Source: Micromonospora noduli
GTDB lineage: Bacteria; Actinomycetota; Actinomycetes; Mycobacteriales; Micromonosporaceae
Assembly: GCF_003264365.1 (NCBI RefSeq)
Contig: NZ_PYAK01000051.1
Coordinates: 1-44,655 of the forward strand
Reading direction: 5' to 3'
DNA length: 44,655 nucleotides
Shown: one piece after another, positions 17,242-24,374 of the stretch
How positions within the stretch are numbered: the stretch's first letter is position 1
How the letters are laid out: each line of letters begins with the position of its first letter
The notes under the pieces: generated by a model
What the model saw: only the letters and a program-made list of their open reading frames with translations
What the model was told of the DNA's origin: nothing
Databases searched by the model: none
Program-made: the position numbers and the translations under genes

Positions 17242-18144
17242 GTGGTGTCCATCCGTGACCGGGTCAAGCAGTTGGTTCCGACCCAGGTGACCACCCGGGT
17301 GAAGGAGTCGCTTGTCGACTACGGCGTTCGCACCAGCGACCGCCGGCCGCTGCCGGACTTCCTGATCATCGGGACCAAACGGGGTGGCACCACCTCCCTG
17401 TGGAACTACCTCATCCAGCACCCGTTGGTGCCCCGGCTCTTTCCCGCGTGGAACACCAAGTCGGCGCACTACTTCGAGGAGCACTGGGGTCGCGGCGAAG
17501 CCTGGTACCGCTCGCATTTCCCGACCGAGCGGCAGCGCGAGGCCCTGGCCAAGCGGCACGGTGGGCCGGTCCGGGTCGGTGAGGCCGCCCCGCTGTACAT
17601 GTTCCACCCGCTCGCCGCGCAGCGGGTCGCCGCGCTGATGCCGACGGTGAAGCTCATCGTGCTGCTGCGGGACCCGGTGGAGCGGGCGTACTCGCACTGG
17701 AAGGAACGCCGCACCCACGGCATCGAACCACTGGACTTCGCCGCCGCGCTGGCGGCCGAGCCGGAACGCACGGCGGGGGAGCGGGAGCGGTTGATCGCCG
17801 AGCCGGAGTCGTTCAGCGAGCCGTACGACTGGTACACGTACCGGGCCCGGGGGCGTTACCTGGAGCACCTGGAGCCGTGGCTGGAGCGTTTCGCCCGGGA
17901 GCAGATCCTCTTCCTGCCCAGCGAGGACCTGTACCGCGACTCGCGGGCGACCTACCGACGCACCCTGGACTTCCTCGGTCTGCCGGCGTACGACCTGCCC
18001 AACTTCAAGGTCTACAACGATCGGCGCTCGGCACCGCTGGAGCCGACCGTGCGGGCTGAGCTGACCGACTACTACCGGCCGTACAACGACGCGTTGCGTC
18101 AACGGCTCGGGTTGGACCTCGACTGGGCGGACCGGGCGGCGTGA
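17242..18144 (+). CDS. PAPS-dependent sulfotransferase
   Basis: About 300 residues. IIGTKRGGTTSLWNYL (PAPS 5'-phosphosulfate loop, GTKRGGTTS at 44-52) and RDPVERAYSHW (3'-phosphate motif, 143-153) are both intact. They define a heparan-sulfate/NodH-like sulfotransferase that moves sulfate from PAPS to a sugar hydroxyl. I chose GTG 17242, with GAGG 6 nt upstream; GTG 17230 overlaps the flippase stop and GTG 17245 is also possible. No signal peptide is seen, so the reaction is cytoplasmic, on nucleotide- or lipid-linked sugars. No PAPS-forming genes are in the window. Its place between the flippase and the kinase-like gene suggests that the exported polymer or a linked glycan is sulfated. Confidence 0.88.
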   Translation: MVSIRDRVKQLVPTQVTTRVKESLVDYGVRTSDRRPLPDFLIIGTKRGGTTSLWNYLIQHPLVPRLFPAWNTKSAHYFEEHWGRGEAWYRSHFPTERQREALAKRHGGPVRVGEAAPLYMFHPLAAQRVAALMPTVKLIVLLRDPVERAYSHWKERRTHGIEPLDFAAALAAEPERTAGERERLIAEPESFSEPYDWYTYRARGRYLEHLEPWLERFAREQILFLPSEDLYRDSRATYRRTLDFLGLPAYDLPNFKVYNDRRSAPLEPTVRAELTDYYRPYNDALRQRLGLDLDWADRAA

Positions 18145-19403
18145 CGACCCGGGTGGGCCCGGCCACCGACCCGCGTTCGCGGGTGGACGGCCTGGGTTGG
18201 GTGAGCCGCGCGGTCTTCCCGGACGACCGGGTCGGCCTGACCGTGGCCGGCGCCCCGCCGGCCGGTCACCAGGCGGTGGCCCGGTACGCGGTGGTGCCGT
18301 CGATCGCCCGGGCCCGGTTCCTGGTGCCGTTGGGCGCGCCCCGGGCCGGGGCGGCGTCCCTGTTGGCGTACAACGCCCTGCGGCCACCGAAGGTGCGCGC
18401 GCTGCGGGCGGTGCTCGGTGGGCTGGCCCGGTTCGGTCGGGTGGGGCTCGCGCCCTTTCCGACGTTGACCGTCTCGGTGCCGGCCGGGGTGCCGGCCGCG
18501 GAGTTGCTGCTGAGCGAGCGGCTCTCCGCCGACCTGGGTGACACGCCGCTGCTGGCCGCGTTCGGGGTCCGCCCACCGGACCCGAACGGCAAGCCCACAC
18601 TGCAACTCTTCAGCGCCGACGGGCGGCCGCGTGGCTACGCGAAGATCGGCTGGAACGACGCGACCCGCGCGCTGGTCAGCGCGGAGGCGGCGGCGCTACG
18701 GGCGTTGCGCGAGGTGGTCGGCGTCGCCGACCATCCGACGCCGCCGCGGCTGCTCACCGAGACGTTGTGGGCGGGCCAGGTGGTCGCGGTGATCGAGCCG
18801 CTGCCCCCGGCGGTACGCGGTGTGCCGGTGGACGACCCGCCCCGGATCGCGGCGCTGCTCGCGGTCGCCCGGCGGGGAGGCCCGGCGGGCACACCTCGAC
18901 CGCTGGTCGACTCGACCTTCCTGCGCCGGCTGGCCGATCAGGCCGGCCGGGCCGCCGCGACCGAGCCGGCCGGTGCGCGGGCGGTCGCCGCGGTCTCGGC
19001 GTTGGCCCGCCGGCATGGCGACACCAGCGTCGAGTTCGGTCACTGGCATGGTGACTGGGTGCCGTGGAACCTGGGCTGGCACGCCGGCCGGTTGGTCGCC
19101 TGGGACTGGGAGCACAGCGGGCCGGACGTGCCGGTCGGCTTCGACCTGGCGCACGACGCGTTCCAGCGGGCCCTCGTGCTGCGCGGGGAGCCGGCCGACG
19201 CCGCCGCGGCGGCTGTGGACGGATATCTGAGTCGGCACGGCGAGCGGCTCGGCCTCGACGCCGCGCAGTGTCGGCTCGTCGCCGACGCGTACCTGGTGGA
19301 GATGTGGTTGCGGACGTGGCGGCTGGCCGACGCGGGCGCGGGCTGGAACGCCGCCCTGCATCCCGCACTTCTGGACGTCATCGAGAAAAGACATAGCGGC
19401 TGA
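18141..19403 (+). CDS. APH/choline-kinase-fold phosphotransferase-like protein
   Basis: 420 residues. The C-terminal half has the catalytic signature of aminoglycoside-phosphotransferase-fold kinases: HGDWVPWN (H303, D305, N310) and the metal-binding WDWE (D322). The N-terminal half (RGYAKIGWND with a Lys that could contact ATP) is divergent and longer than in antibiotic kinases. The GTG overlaps the sulfotransferase stop by 4 bp, so it belongs to the polysaccharide transcript. The substrate is unknown; a sugar, lipid-linked sugar or small alcohol is more likely here than an antibiotic. It is the last gene of this coupled block; a 214-bp gap follows. Confidence 0.72.
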   Translation: MTTRVGPATDPRSRVDGLGWVSRAVFPDDRVGLTVAGAPPAGHQAVARYAVVPSIARARFLVPLGAPRAGAASLLAYNALRPPKVRALRAVLGGLARFGRVGLAPFPTLTVSVPAGVPAAELLLSERLSADLGDTPLLAAFGVRPPDPNGKPTLQLFSADGRPRGYAKIGWNDATRALVSAEAAALRALREVVGVADHPTPPRLLTETLWAGQVVAVIEPLPPAVRGVPVDDPPRIAALLAVARRGGPAGTPRPLVDSTFLRRLADQAGRAAATEPAGARAVAAVSALARRHGDTSVEFGHWHGDWVPWNLGWHAGRLVAWDWEHSGPDVPVGFDLAHDAFQRALVLRGEPADAAAAAVDGYLSRHGERLGLDAAQCRLVADAYLVEMWLRTWRLADAGAGWNAALHPALLDVIEKRHSG

Positions 19404-19617
19404 TCTGGAGGAATCGCGGCGACGACGGTGCGCCGCAGAGTGACGACATAATCGCAGGTGGTGATGACGATCGATGGACCTCGGACGTTCGGTGCACCGC
19501 ACCGGCCACCGTGGAGATCGTCATCTCGGCCGGTCGCGCTATTCAACGACCGGGGATCGTGTGATCTGCTTCTGCCTGGCGTGAACTGAAATTCCAAGCG
19601 AACTTGTGGGGAGTCGC
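19404..19617 (+). promoter_or_regulatory. Structured intergenic leader before the split glycosyltransferase
   Basis: A 214-bp gap without a gene. It has a CATAAT -10-like hexamer (19447-19452). A perfect 10-bp inverted repeat (19463-19472 with 19516-19525) has arms 43 nt apart, and CCGGTCG/CGACCGG (19530-19536, 19547-19553) can form a hairpin. It may hold a terminator for the upstream block and a separate promoter for 19618-21688. Confidence 0.4.
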
Positions 19618-20097
19618 GTGGACACGAACAACGACGACAGTGGGGCGCCGGTGCTGCTGCTGGTCGGCTCCAGCGGCGGCCATCTGGCCCAACTACTGGC
19701 CCTGCGGCCCTGGTACGAACAGTGGCGGCGCTGCTGGGTCACCTTCGACACCCCGGAGGCGGTCTCGCTGCTGGCCGGCGAGGACCTGGTGCCGGCACAC
19801 CACCCGACCACCCGCAACGTGCCGAACCTGCTGCGCAACGCGCTGCTGGCCTGGCAGGTGCTGCGGGCCCGGCGGGTCGCCGCAGTGGTCACCACCGGCG
19901 CCGGGGTGGCGGTGCCGTTCGTGGTGCTGGCCCGGCTGCGGCGCATCCCGACCGTCTACATCGAGGTGTACGACCGGATCGACACCCCGACGTTGACCGC
20001 TCGGCTCTGCCGGCCGTTCCTGTCCGCGATGCTCGTGCAGTGGGACGAGCAGCGCCGGCAGTACCCCGAGGCGACAGTCGTCGGGACGCTGCTGTGA
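19618..20097 (+). CDS. Alg14/PssD-like membrane subunit of a split glycosyltransferase
   Basis: 159 residues from GTG 19618 (GGGGAG 4 nt upstream); GTG 19606 is an alternative. The start VLLLVGSSGGHLAQLLAL is the conserved Alg14/PssD opening, and VVTTGAGVAVPFVVLARL, PTVYIEVYDRID and AMLVQWDEQ follow the family. In Alg14/Alg13 and PssD/PssE this subunit anchors at the membrane and binds the lipid acceptor, while the partner binds the UDP-sugar. The stop overlaps the GTG of the partner gene (GTGA, 20094-20097). Homologues add GlcNAc or GlcA to a lipid-linked sugar. Confidence 0.85.
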   Translation: MDTNNDDSGAPVLLLVGSSGGHLAQLLALRPWYEQWRRCWVTFDTPEAVSLLAGEDLVPAHHPTTRNVPNLLRNALLAWQVLRARRVAAVVTTGAGVAVPFVVLARLRRIPTVYIEVYDRIDTPTLTARLCRPFLSAMLVQWDEQRRQYPEATVVGTLL

Positions 20098-20768
20098 CCG
20101 GGGAGACGGGCACCGCCCGGCGTCCGCAACCCCGGCCGGCCACCGAGGCGGCCCGCCTGCCGCGCCAGCGCGACAGCTCGGCGGTCGCCCAGCTCCGACT
20201 GCTGGTCGCGGTGGGCACCGACAAGCACCCCTTCGACCGGCTCGTCGACTGGCTGGCGCAGTGGCACGCGCAGGCCGCCGGCCCGATCGGGCTGACCATG
20301 CAGCACGGGCACACCACCGCGCCCCAGCTGAGCGGCGCGGTGCCGTTCCTCGGCCACGACGCGTTGCAACAGGCGATGATCGATGCGGACCTGGTGGTCT
20401 GCCACGGCGGCCCGGCGACCATCCTGGAGGCCCGCCGGCACGGCCACCTGCCCATCGTGGTGCCCCGCGATCCGGCCCGCGGTGAGCACGTCGACAACCA
20501 CCAGCTCCTCTTCGCCCGCCGGCTCGGCGCCGCCGGGCTGGTGGCGCTCTGCGAGACCCGGGAGGCCCTGCACGACGCGTTGGCCGCCGGGGTGGCCGAC
20601 CCGTCCCGGTACGCGGTGGCCGCCGACCCGGAGGCACACGAGGCACGACGGGCGGCGGTGGCCCGGGTCGGGCAGATCGTCGACGACCTGGTGGCCCGTT
20701 CGACCCCGCGCCCACCCCGGTGGCGGGCCTGGCCCCGGCCGCGCCCGGGTACGAAGGAGATTCGATGA
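20094..20768 (+). CDS. Alg13/PssE-like catalytic subunit of a split glycosyltransferase
   Basis: 224 residues. After a Pro/Arg-rich N-terminal stretch of about 35 residues, the core begins LRLLVAVGTDKHPFDRLVDW, the Alg13/PssE start. It carries the nucleotide-sugar-binding block ADLVVCHGGPATILEARRHG, then PIVVPRDPARGEHVDNHQ, as in the C-terminal half of MurG-like GT28 enzymes. It should bind UDP-sugar and act only in complex with the Alg14-like neighbour, to which it is coupled. A Pro/Arg-rich tail follows. The 3' end overlaps the GT2 gene's ATG by 4 bp. Confidence 0.85.
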   Translation: MTGETGTARRPQPRPATEAARLPRQRDSSAVAQLRLLVAVGTDKHPFDRLVDWLAQWHAQAAGPIGLTMQHGHTTAPQLSGAVPFLGHDALQQAMIDADLVVCHGGPATILEARRHGHLPIVVPRDPARGEHVDNHQLLFARRLGAAGLVALCETREALHDALAAGVADPSRYAVAADPEAHEARRAAVARVGQIVDDLVARSTPRPPRWRAWPRPRPGTKEIR

Positions 20769-21688
20769 CCCAGCAGCCGACCGTCAGCGTCGTGGTGCCC
20801 ACCCGGGACCGCCCCGAGCTGCTGCGGGCCGCGGTGCGCGCGATCCTGGCACAGGACTACCCGGGCCTGATCGAGGTCGTCGTGGTGTTCGACCAGTCCG
20901 CGCCGGACGAGTCGCTGACCGAGCTGGGGAGCGGCCCGACCCGCGTGGTGCGGGTGATCCGCAACGCCCGTACCCCCGGGTTGGCCGGTGCGCGCAACAG
21001 CGGCACCCTCGCTGCCGAGGGCGAGCTGGTCGCGTTCTGCGACGACGACGACGAGTGGCTGCCGGGCAAGCTGGCCGCCCAGGTCGACGCGCTGGCCGGC
21101 GATCCGGCCGCCGAGTTCGTCTGCTGCGGCATCCGGGTGAACTACGACGGGCACACAGTCGACCGGGTGCTCGACAAGGACCGGATCACCCTGGACGACC
21201 TGCTACGGGACCGGATGACGGAGCTGCACCCGTCGACCTTCCTGATCCGCGCCACCGCGTTGCGCGACGGGTTCGGGCTGGTCGACGAGGAGATCCCGGG
21301 CAGCTACGCGGAGGACTACGAGTTCCTGCTGCGGGCCGCGCGCAGCGCGCCGCTGATCAACCTGCGGACGCCGTCGGTGCTGGTGCGCTGGCACAAGCGC
21401 TCGTACTTCGCGCAGCGCTGGGACACCATCTCGGAGGCGTTGCAGTGGTTGCTGCAACGCTACCCGGAGTTCGCCAGTCAACCGGCGGGCGAGGCCCGGG
21501 TGGCCGGGCAGATCGCGTTCGCCCAGGCCGCCTCCGGCGACCGCCGGGGCGCGCTGCGCTGGGCCCGGCGCACCCTGCGGAGCAACCCCCGCGAGCCGCG
21601 CGCCTACCTGGCCCTCGCCGTCGCCGGTCGGGTGGTCCGGGCCGACGCGGTGCTGCGCACCCTGCACAAGCGCGGTCGGGGGATCTGA
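20765..21688 (+). CDS. Family 2 glycosyltransferase
   Basis: 307 residues with a GT-A fold. The start VSVVVPTRDRPELLRAAVRA and the NDP-sugar region (GLAGARNSGTLAAEGE) lead to the metal-binding acidic motif FCDDDDEW. EDYEFLLRAA fits the ED catalytic-base region of GT2 enzymes. AAGGAGA (20754-20760) lies 4 nt before the ATG. The C-terminal Arg-rich helical part has no membrane segments. It would add one sugar to the repeat unit on the cytoplasmic side; donor and linkage cannot be read. A strong hairpin follows immediately and closes the locus. Confidence 0.88.
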   Translation: MTQQPTVSVVVPTRDRPELLRAAVRAILAQDYPGLIEVVVVFDQSAPDESLTELGSGPTRVVRVIRNARTPGLAGARNSGTLAAEGELVAFCDDDDEWLPGKLAAQVDALAGDPAAEFVCCGIRVNYDGHTVDRVLDKDRITLDDLLRDRMTELHPSTFLIRATALRDGFGLVDEEIPGSYAEDYEFLLRAARSAPLINLRTPSVLVRWHKRSYFAQRWDTISEALQWLLQRYPEFASQPAGEARVAGQIAFAQAASGDRRGALRWARRTLRSNPREPRAYLALAVAGRVVRADAVLRTLHKRGRGI

Positions 21689-21716
21689 GCCGCCGCCCGC
21701 GTGAGCGGGCGGCGGC
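21689..21716 (+). terminator. Strong hairpin closing the polysaccharide locus
   Basis: GCCGCCGCCCGC (21689-21700) and GCGGGCGGCGGC (21705-21716) form a perfect 12-bp stem with a GTGA loop, beginning at the base after the GT2 stop. It lies between the accessory locus and aroC. Confidence 0.75.
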
Positions 21717-21769
21717 GTCCGCTGGGCGGGACGCGACGGGGAGCGCGCCGCGTCGGTGGCCCGCCGTGA

Positions 21770-21775
21770 CAGACT
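21770..21775 (+). promoter_or_regulatory. -10 element for a probably leaderless aroC transcript
   Basis: CAGACT lies 7 nt before the aroC GTG, the spacing at which transcription would begin on the start codon. No ribosome site is present. The same arrangement is seen at aroB (TAGGCT, 7 nt before ATG). Confidence 0.45.
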
Positions 21776-21782
21776 GACCGCT

Positions 21783-22961
21783 GTGTTGCGCTGGTTGACT
21801 GCAGGTGAATCGCACGGTCCCGCCCTCGTCGCGATGTTGGAGGGGGTGCCGGCCGGCATTGAGGTGACCACCACCGAGATCGCCGACGAGCTGGCCCGTC
21901 GACGGCTGGGCTACGGGCGGGGTGCCCGGATGTCGTTCGAGCGGGACGAGGTCGAGCTGCTCGGCGGCCTGCGGCACGGCGTGACCCTGGGCAGCCCGGT
22001 GGCGATCCGGGTCGGCAACTCCGAGTGGCCGAAGTGGCAGACCGTGATGGCCGCCGACCCGGTCGACCCCGATGAGCTGGCCCGGCAGGCCCGCAACGCC
22101 CCGCTGACCCGACCCCGGCCGGGTCACGCCGACCTGGCCGGCATGCAGAAGTACGGCCACACCGACGCCCGGCCGATCCTGGAGCGCGCCAGCGCACGGG
22201 AGACCGCCGCCCGGGTGGCCGTCGGCACTGTCGCCAAGGCGTTGATCCGTCAGGCGCTCGGCATCGAGATCGTCTCGCACGTCGTCGAGCTGGGCCCGGT
22301 GGCCGCGAAGCCCGGGCTGCGTCCCACGCCGTCCGACACGGCCCGGATCGACGCCGACCCGCTGCGCTGCCTCGACCCGGAGGCCAGCGCCCTGATGGTC
22401 GCCGAGGTCGATGCCGCGAAGAAGGCCGCCGACACCCTCGGCGGCGTGGTCGAGGTGCTGGCGTACGGGGTGCCACCGGGGCTGGGCAGCCACGTGCAGT
22501 GGGACCGCAAGCTCGACGCCCGGCTGGCCACCGCGCTGATGTCCATCCAGGCGATCAAGGGCGTGGAGATCGGCGACGGCTGGCAGCAGGCCCGGTCCCG
22601 CGGCTCGGAGGCGCACGACGAGATCATCCCGTCGGCCACCGGCGTCCGCCGGGTCACCGACCGGGCCGGCGGGCTGGAGGGTGGCATCACCACCGGTGAG
22701 CCGCTGCGGGTCCGCGCCGCGATGAAGCCGATCTCCTCGCTGAACCGGGCCCTGTCCACAGTGGACGTCACCACCGGCGAGCCGGCCACCGCGATCAACC
22801 AGCGCTCTGACGTCTGCGCGGTGCCCGCCGCGGCGGTGGTCGCCGAGGCGATGGTGGCGCTGGTGCTGGCCGAGGCGGCCACCGAGAAGTTCGGCGGAGA
22901 CTCGATCGCCGAGATCCGCCGCAACCTGGCCGGGTACCTCGACGCGCTGGTCATCCGCTGA
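21783..22961 (+). CDS. aroC: Chorismate synthase
   Basis: Converts EPSP to chorismate with reduced FMN; 392 residues. It starts LRWLTAGESHGPALVAMLEG, the first family signature with its catalytic His. RPGHADLAGMQKYGHTDARP and the RASARETAARVAVG signature follow, and the C-terminal part reads DVCAVPAAAVVAEAM. GTG 21783 places the conserved Leu-Arg at position 2; GTG 21756 would add nine non-conserved residues. No ribosome site is seen, but a -10-like element sits 7 nt upstream, so the mRNA may be leaderless. The stop overlaps the aroK ATG by one base. Confidence 0.96.
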   Translation: MLRWLTAGESHGPALVAMLEGVPAGIEVTTTEIADELARRRLGYGRGARMSFERDEVELLGGLRHGVTLGSPVAIRVGNSEWPKWQTVMAADPVDPDELARQARNAPLTRPRPGHADLAGMQKYGHTDARPILERASARETAARVAVGTVAKALIRQALGIEIVSHVVELGPVAAKPGLRPTPSDTARIDADPLRCLDPEASALMVAEVDAAKKAADTLGGVVEVLAYGVPPGLGSHVQWDRKLDARLATALMSIQAIKGVEIGDGWQQARSRGSEAHDEIIPSATGVRRVTDRAGGLEGGITTGEPLRVRAAMKPISSLNRALSTVDVTTGEPATAINQRSDVCAVPAAAVVAEAMVALVLAEAATEKFGGDSIAEIRRNLAGYLDALVIR

Positions 22962-23464
22962 TGGCACCGGTCGTCGTGCTGGTCGGCGCGCCCGGCTGCG
23001 GCAAGACCACCGTAGGGCGGGCGCTCGCCGCCACCCTCGGCGTGGAGTTCCGCGACACCGACACCGACATCGAGCAGATGGCCGGCAAACCGATCCCGGA
23101 GATCTTCATCGACGAGGGTGAGGCGCACTTCCGTACCCTGGAACGGGCCGCCGTGGCCGCGGCGCTGGCCGGCGGCACGGGCGTGCTCGCCCTCGGCGGC
23201 GGCGCGGTGCTGGCCGAGGAGACCCGAGCGGCCCTGATCGGGCACCGGGTGGTGCACCTCTCGGTCGAGCTGCCCGACGCGGTGCGGCGGGTCGGGCTCG
23301 GCGCCGGCCGACCGCTGCTGGCGATCAACCCACGGGCCACCCTCAAGCACCTGCTGGACCAGCGCCGACCGCTCTACGCGGAGGTCGCCACCGAGACGGT
23401 GGTGACCGACGGCCGGGCCCCGGCGGAGGTCGTCGCCGAGGTCGCCGCCCTGCTGCCCCGCTGA
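22961..23464 (+). CDS. aroK: Shikimate kinase
   Basis: Phosphorylates shikimate with ATP; 167 residues. The P-loop GAPGCGKTTVG is near the N-terminus, followed by FRDTDTDIEQMAGKPIPEIF (shikimate-binding Asp) and the Gly-rich ALGGGAV loop. The C-terminal lid and adenine region reads RPLYAEVATETVVTDGR. The gene is translationally coupled to aroC. In the usual actinobacterial order aroB would follow; here an inverted-repeat element and a divergent gene pair intervene. Confidence 0.95.
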   Translation: MAPVVVLVGAPGCGKTTVGRALAATLGVEFRDTDTDIEQMAGKPIPEIFIDEGEAHFRTLERAAVAAALAGGTGVLALGGGAVLAEETRAALIGHRVVHLSVELPDAVRRVGLGAGRPLLAINPRATLKHLLDQRRPLYAEVATETVVTDGRAPAEVVAEVAALLPR

Positions 23465-23477
23465 CGTCGCCCTGCCC

Positions 23478-23552
23478 CGCCGATCTTGCAGTAGCTGCCC
23501 CGACGTAGGGGACATTCCCCGCATCTGGGCAACCGGAACTGCAAGATCGGCG
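23478..23552. repeat. REP-like palindromic element between convergent aroK and hydrolase genes
   Basis: CGCCGATCTTGCAGT (23478-23492) and its exact complement ACTGCAAGATCGGCG (23538-23552) form a perfect 15-bp stem. The 45-nt interior has further CCCC/GGGG runs that can make two small hairpins, giving a cruciform or clover-like shape. From memory, similar GATCTTGCA-type elements occur in many intergenic sites of Micromonospora genomes. It sits between two converging genes and may act as a bidirectional terminator. Confidence 0.65.
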
Positions 23553-23566
23553 CAGTGGGCTGGTTC

Positions 23567-24295
23567 TCAGCTGCGGGCGATCAGGTCGAGGACGTCGGCC
23601 AGAGCCTTCGGCTCGCTGAGCATCGGCCAGTGCCCGGTGGGCAACTCGTGCAGCTGGCCGTCGGCCAGGCCGGTGAAGAACGGATGCTCCTGTTGGATCA
23701 TCTGCTGCACCACGCTGAGCGGGAACGTGCTGGCGACCAGCGCGGTCGGCACCGGGCGTCCGCCGGTGCGTCGGACCGGGTCGGTGGCGGCCCGCAGCGG
23801 CTGCGGGGTGGCCCGGGTACCCAGCAGCGCGAGCGTCGGCTCGTCCAGGCCGGCCAGGTTGGTCGGGTCGGCGGCCGGATCCCAGGCCGGCGGCGGCAGC
23901 AGGTGCCCGGCGCCGATCGCGGCCCGCAGCCGCTGCTGCTCCTCCGGCGGCAGCGTGTCGAACTGCGCCGTGCCGTCCGGCAACGGCCCACTCTCCACGT
24001 AGACGATCCGGGCGATCCGGTCCGGGATGCGGTCCACCGCCTGGGCGGCCGGCATCCCCCCGCCGGAGTGCCCGACCAGCAGTACGTCGCGCAGGTCCTC
24101 GACCTCGATCAGTCGGACGATGTCGGTGGTGTGCGTGTCCAGGCTGACCTCCGGTCCGGCGAGGTGGTCGCGTTCGGCCACCCCGGTCAGCGTCATCGGG
24201 TGGACCTCGTGCCCCTGCGACCGCAGCGCGACTGTCACGTCCCGCCATGCCCAGGCACCCAACCAGAATCCCGGCACCAGCACGAATGTCGCCAT
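23567..24295 (-). CDS. Alpha/beta-hydrolase fold protein
   Basis: 242 residues of the EstC/salicylate-esterase-like subgroup. FVLVPGFWLGAWAWRDV holds the oxyanion-hole region, VGHSGGG has the nucleophile S77, and the C-terminal PTGHWPMLSEP supplies the catalytic His. No signal peptide, so it is cytoplasmic. Read on its own strand, an AAGGAG site lies about 8 nt before the ATG. It is divergent from the WYL regulator across 79 bp, which suggests that the regulator controls it. Substrate unknown. The pair interrupts the aroK-aroB junction. Confidence 0.85.
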   Translation of the reverse strand: MATFVLVPGFWLGAWAWRDVTVALRSQGHEVHPMTLTGVAERDHLAGPEVSLDTHTTDIVRLIEVEDLRDVLLVGHSGGGMPAAQAVDRIPDRIARIVYVESGPLPDGTAQFDTLPPEEQQRLRAAIGAGHLLPPPAWDPAADPTNLAGLDEPTLALLGTRATPQPLRAATDPVRRTGGRPVPTALVASTFPLSVVQQMIQQEHPFFTGLADGQLHELPTGHWPMLSEPKALADVLDLIARS

Positions 24296-24374
24296 CTGTG
24301 GCTCCTTCTCTCGGTTACCGACAGACCGTACGATCTATTCCGGACAGGATCCGCCCGGATTGAAGGAGTGGCCC
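24296..24374. promoter_or_regulatory. Shared divergent promoter region, hydrolase / WYL regulator
   Basis: A 79-bp gap with ribosome sites at both ends and an AT-richer middle around 24328-24345 that includes a CGTACG palindrome. Two opposed promoters must fit here, so a regulator bound in the middle could affect both genes. Confidence 0.5.

Noticed and set aside
18141..19403. Aminoglycoside resistance gene
   Set aside because: Only the general kinase motif is present, the N-terminal half is divergent and the context is polysaccharide synthesis.
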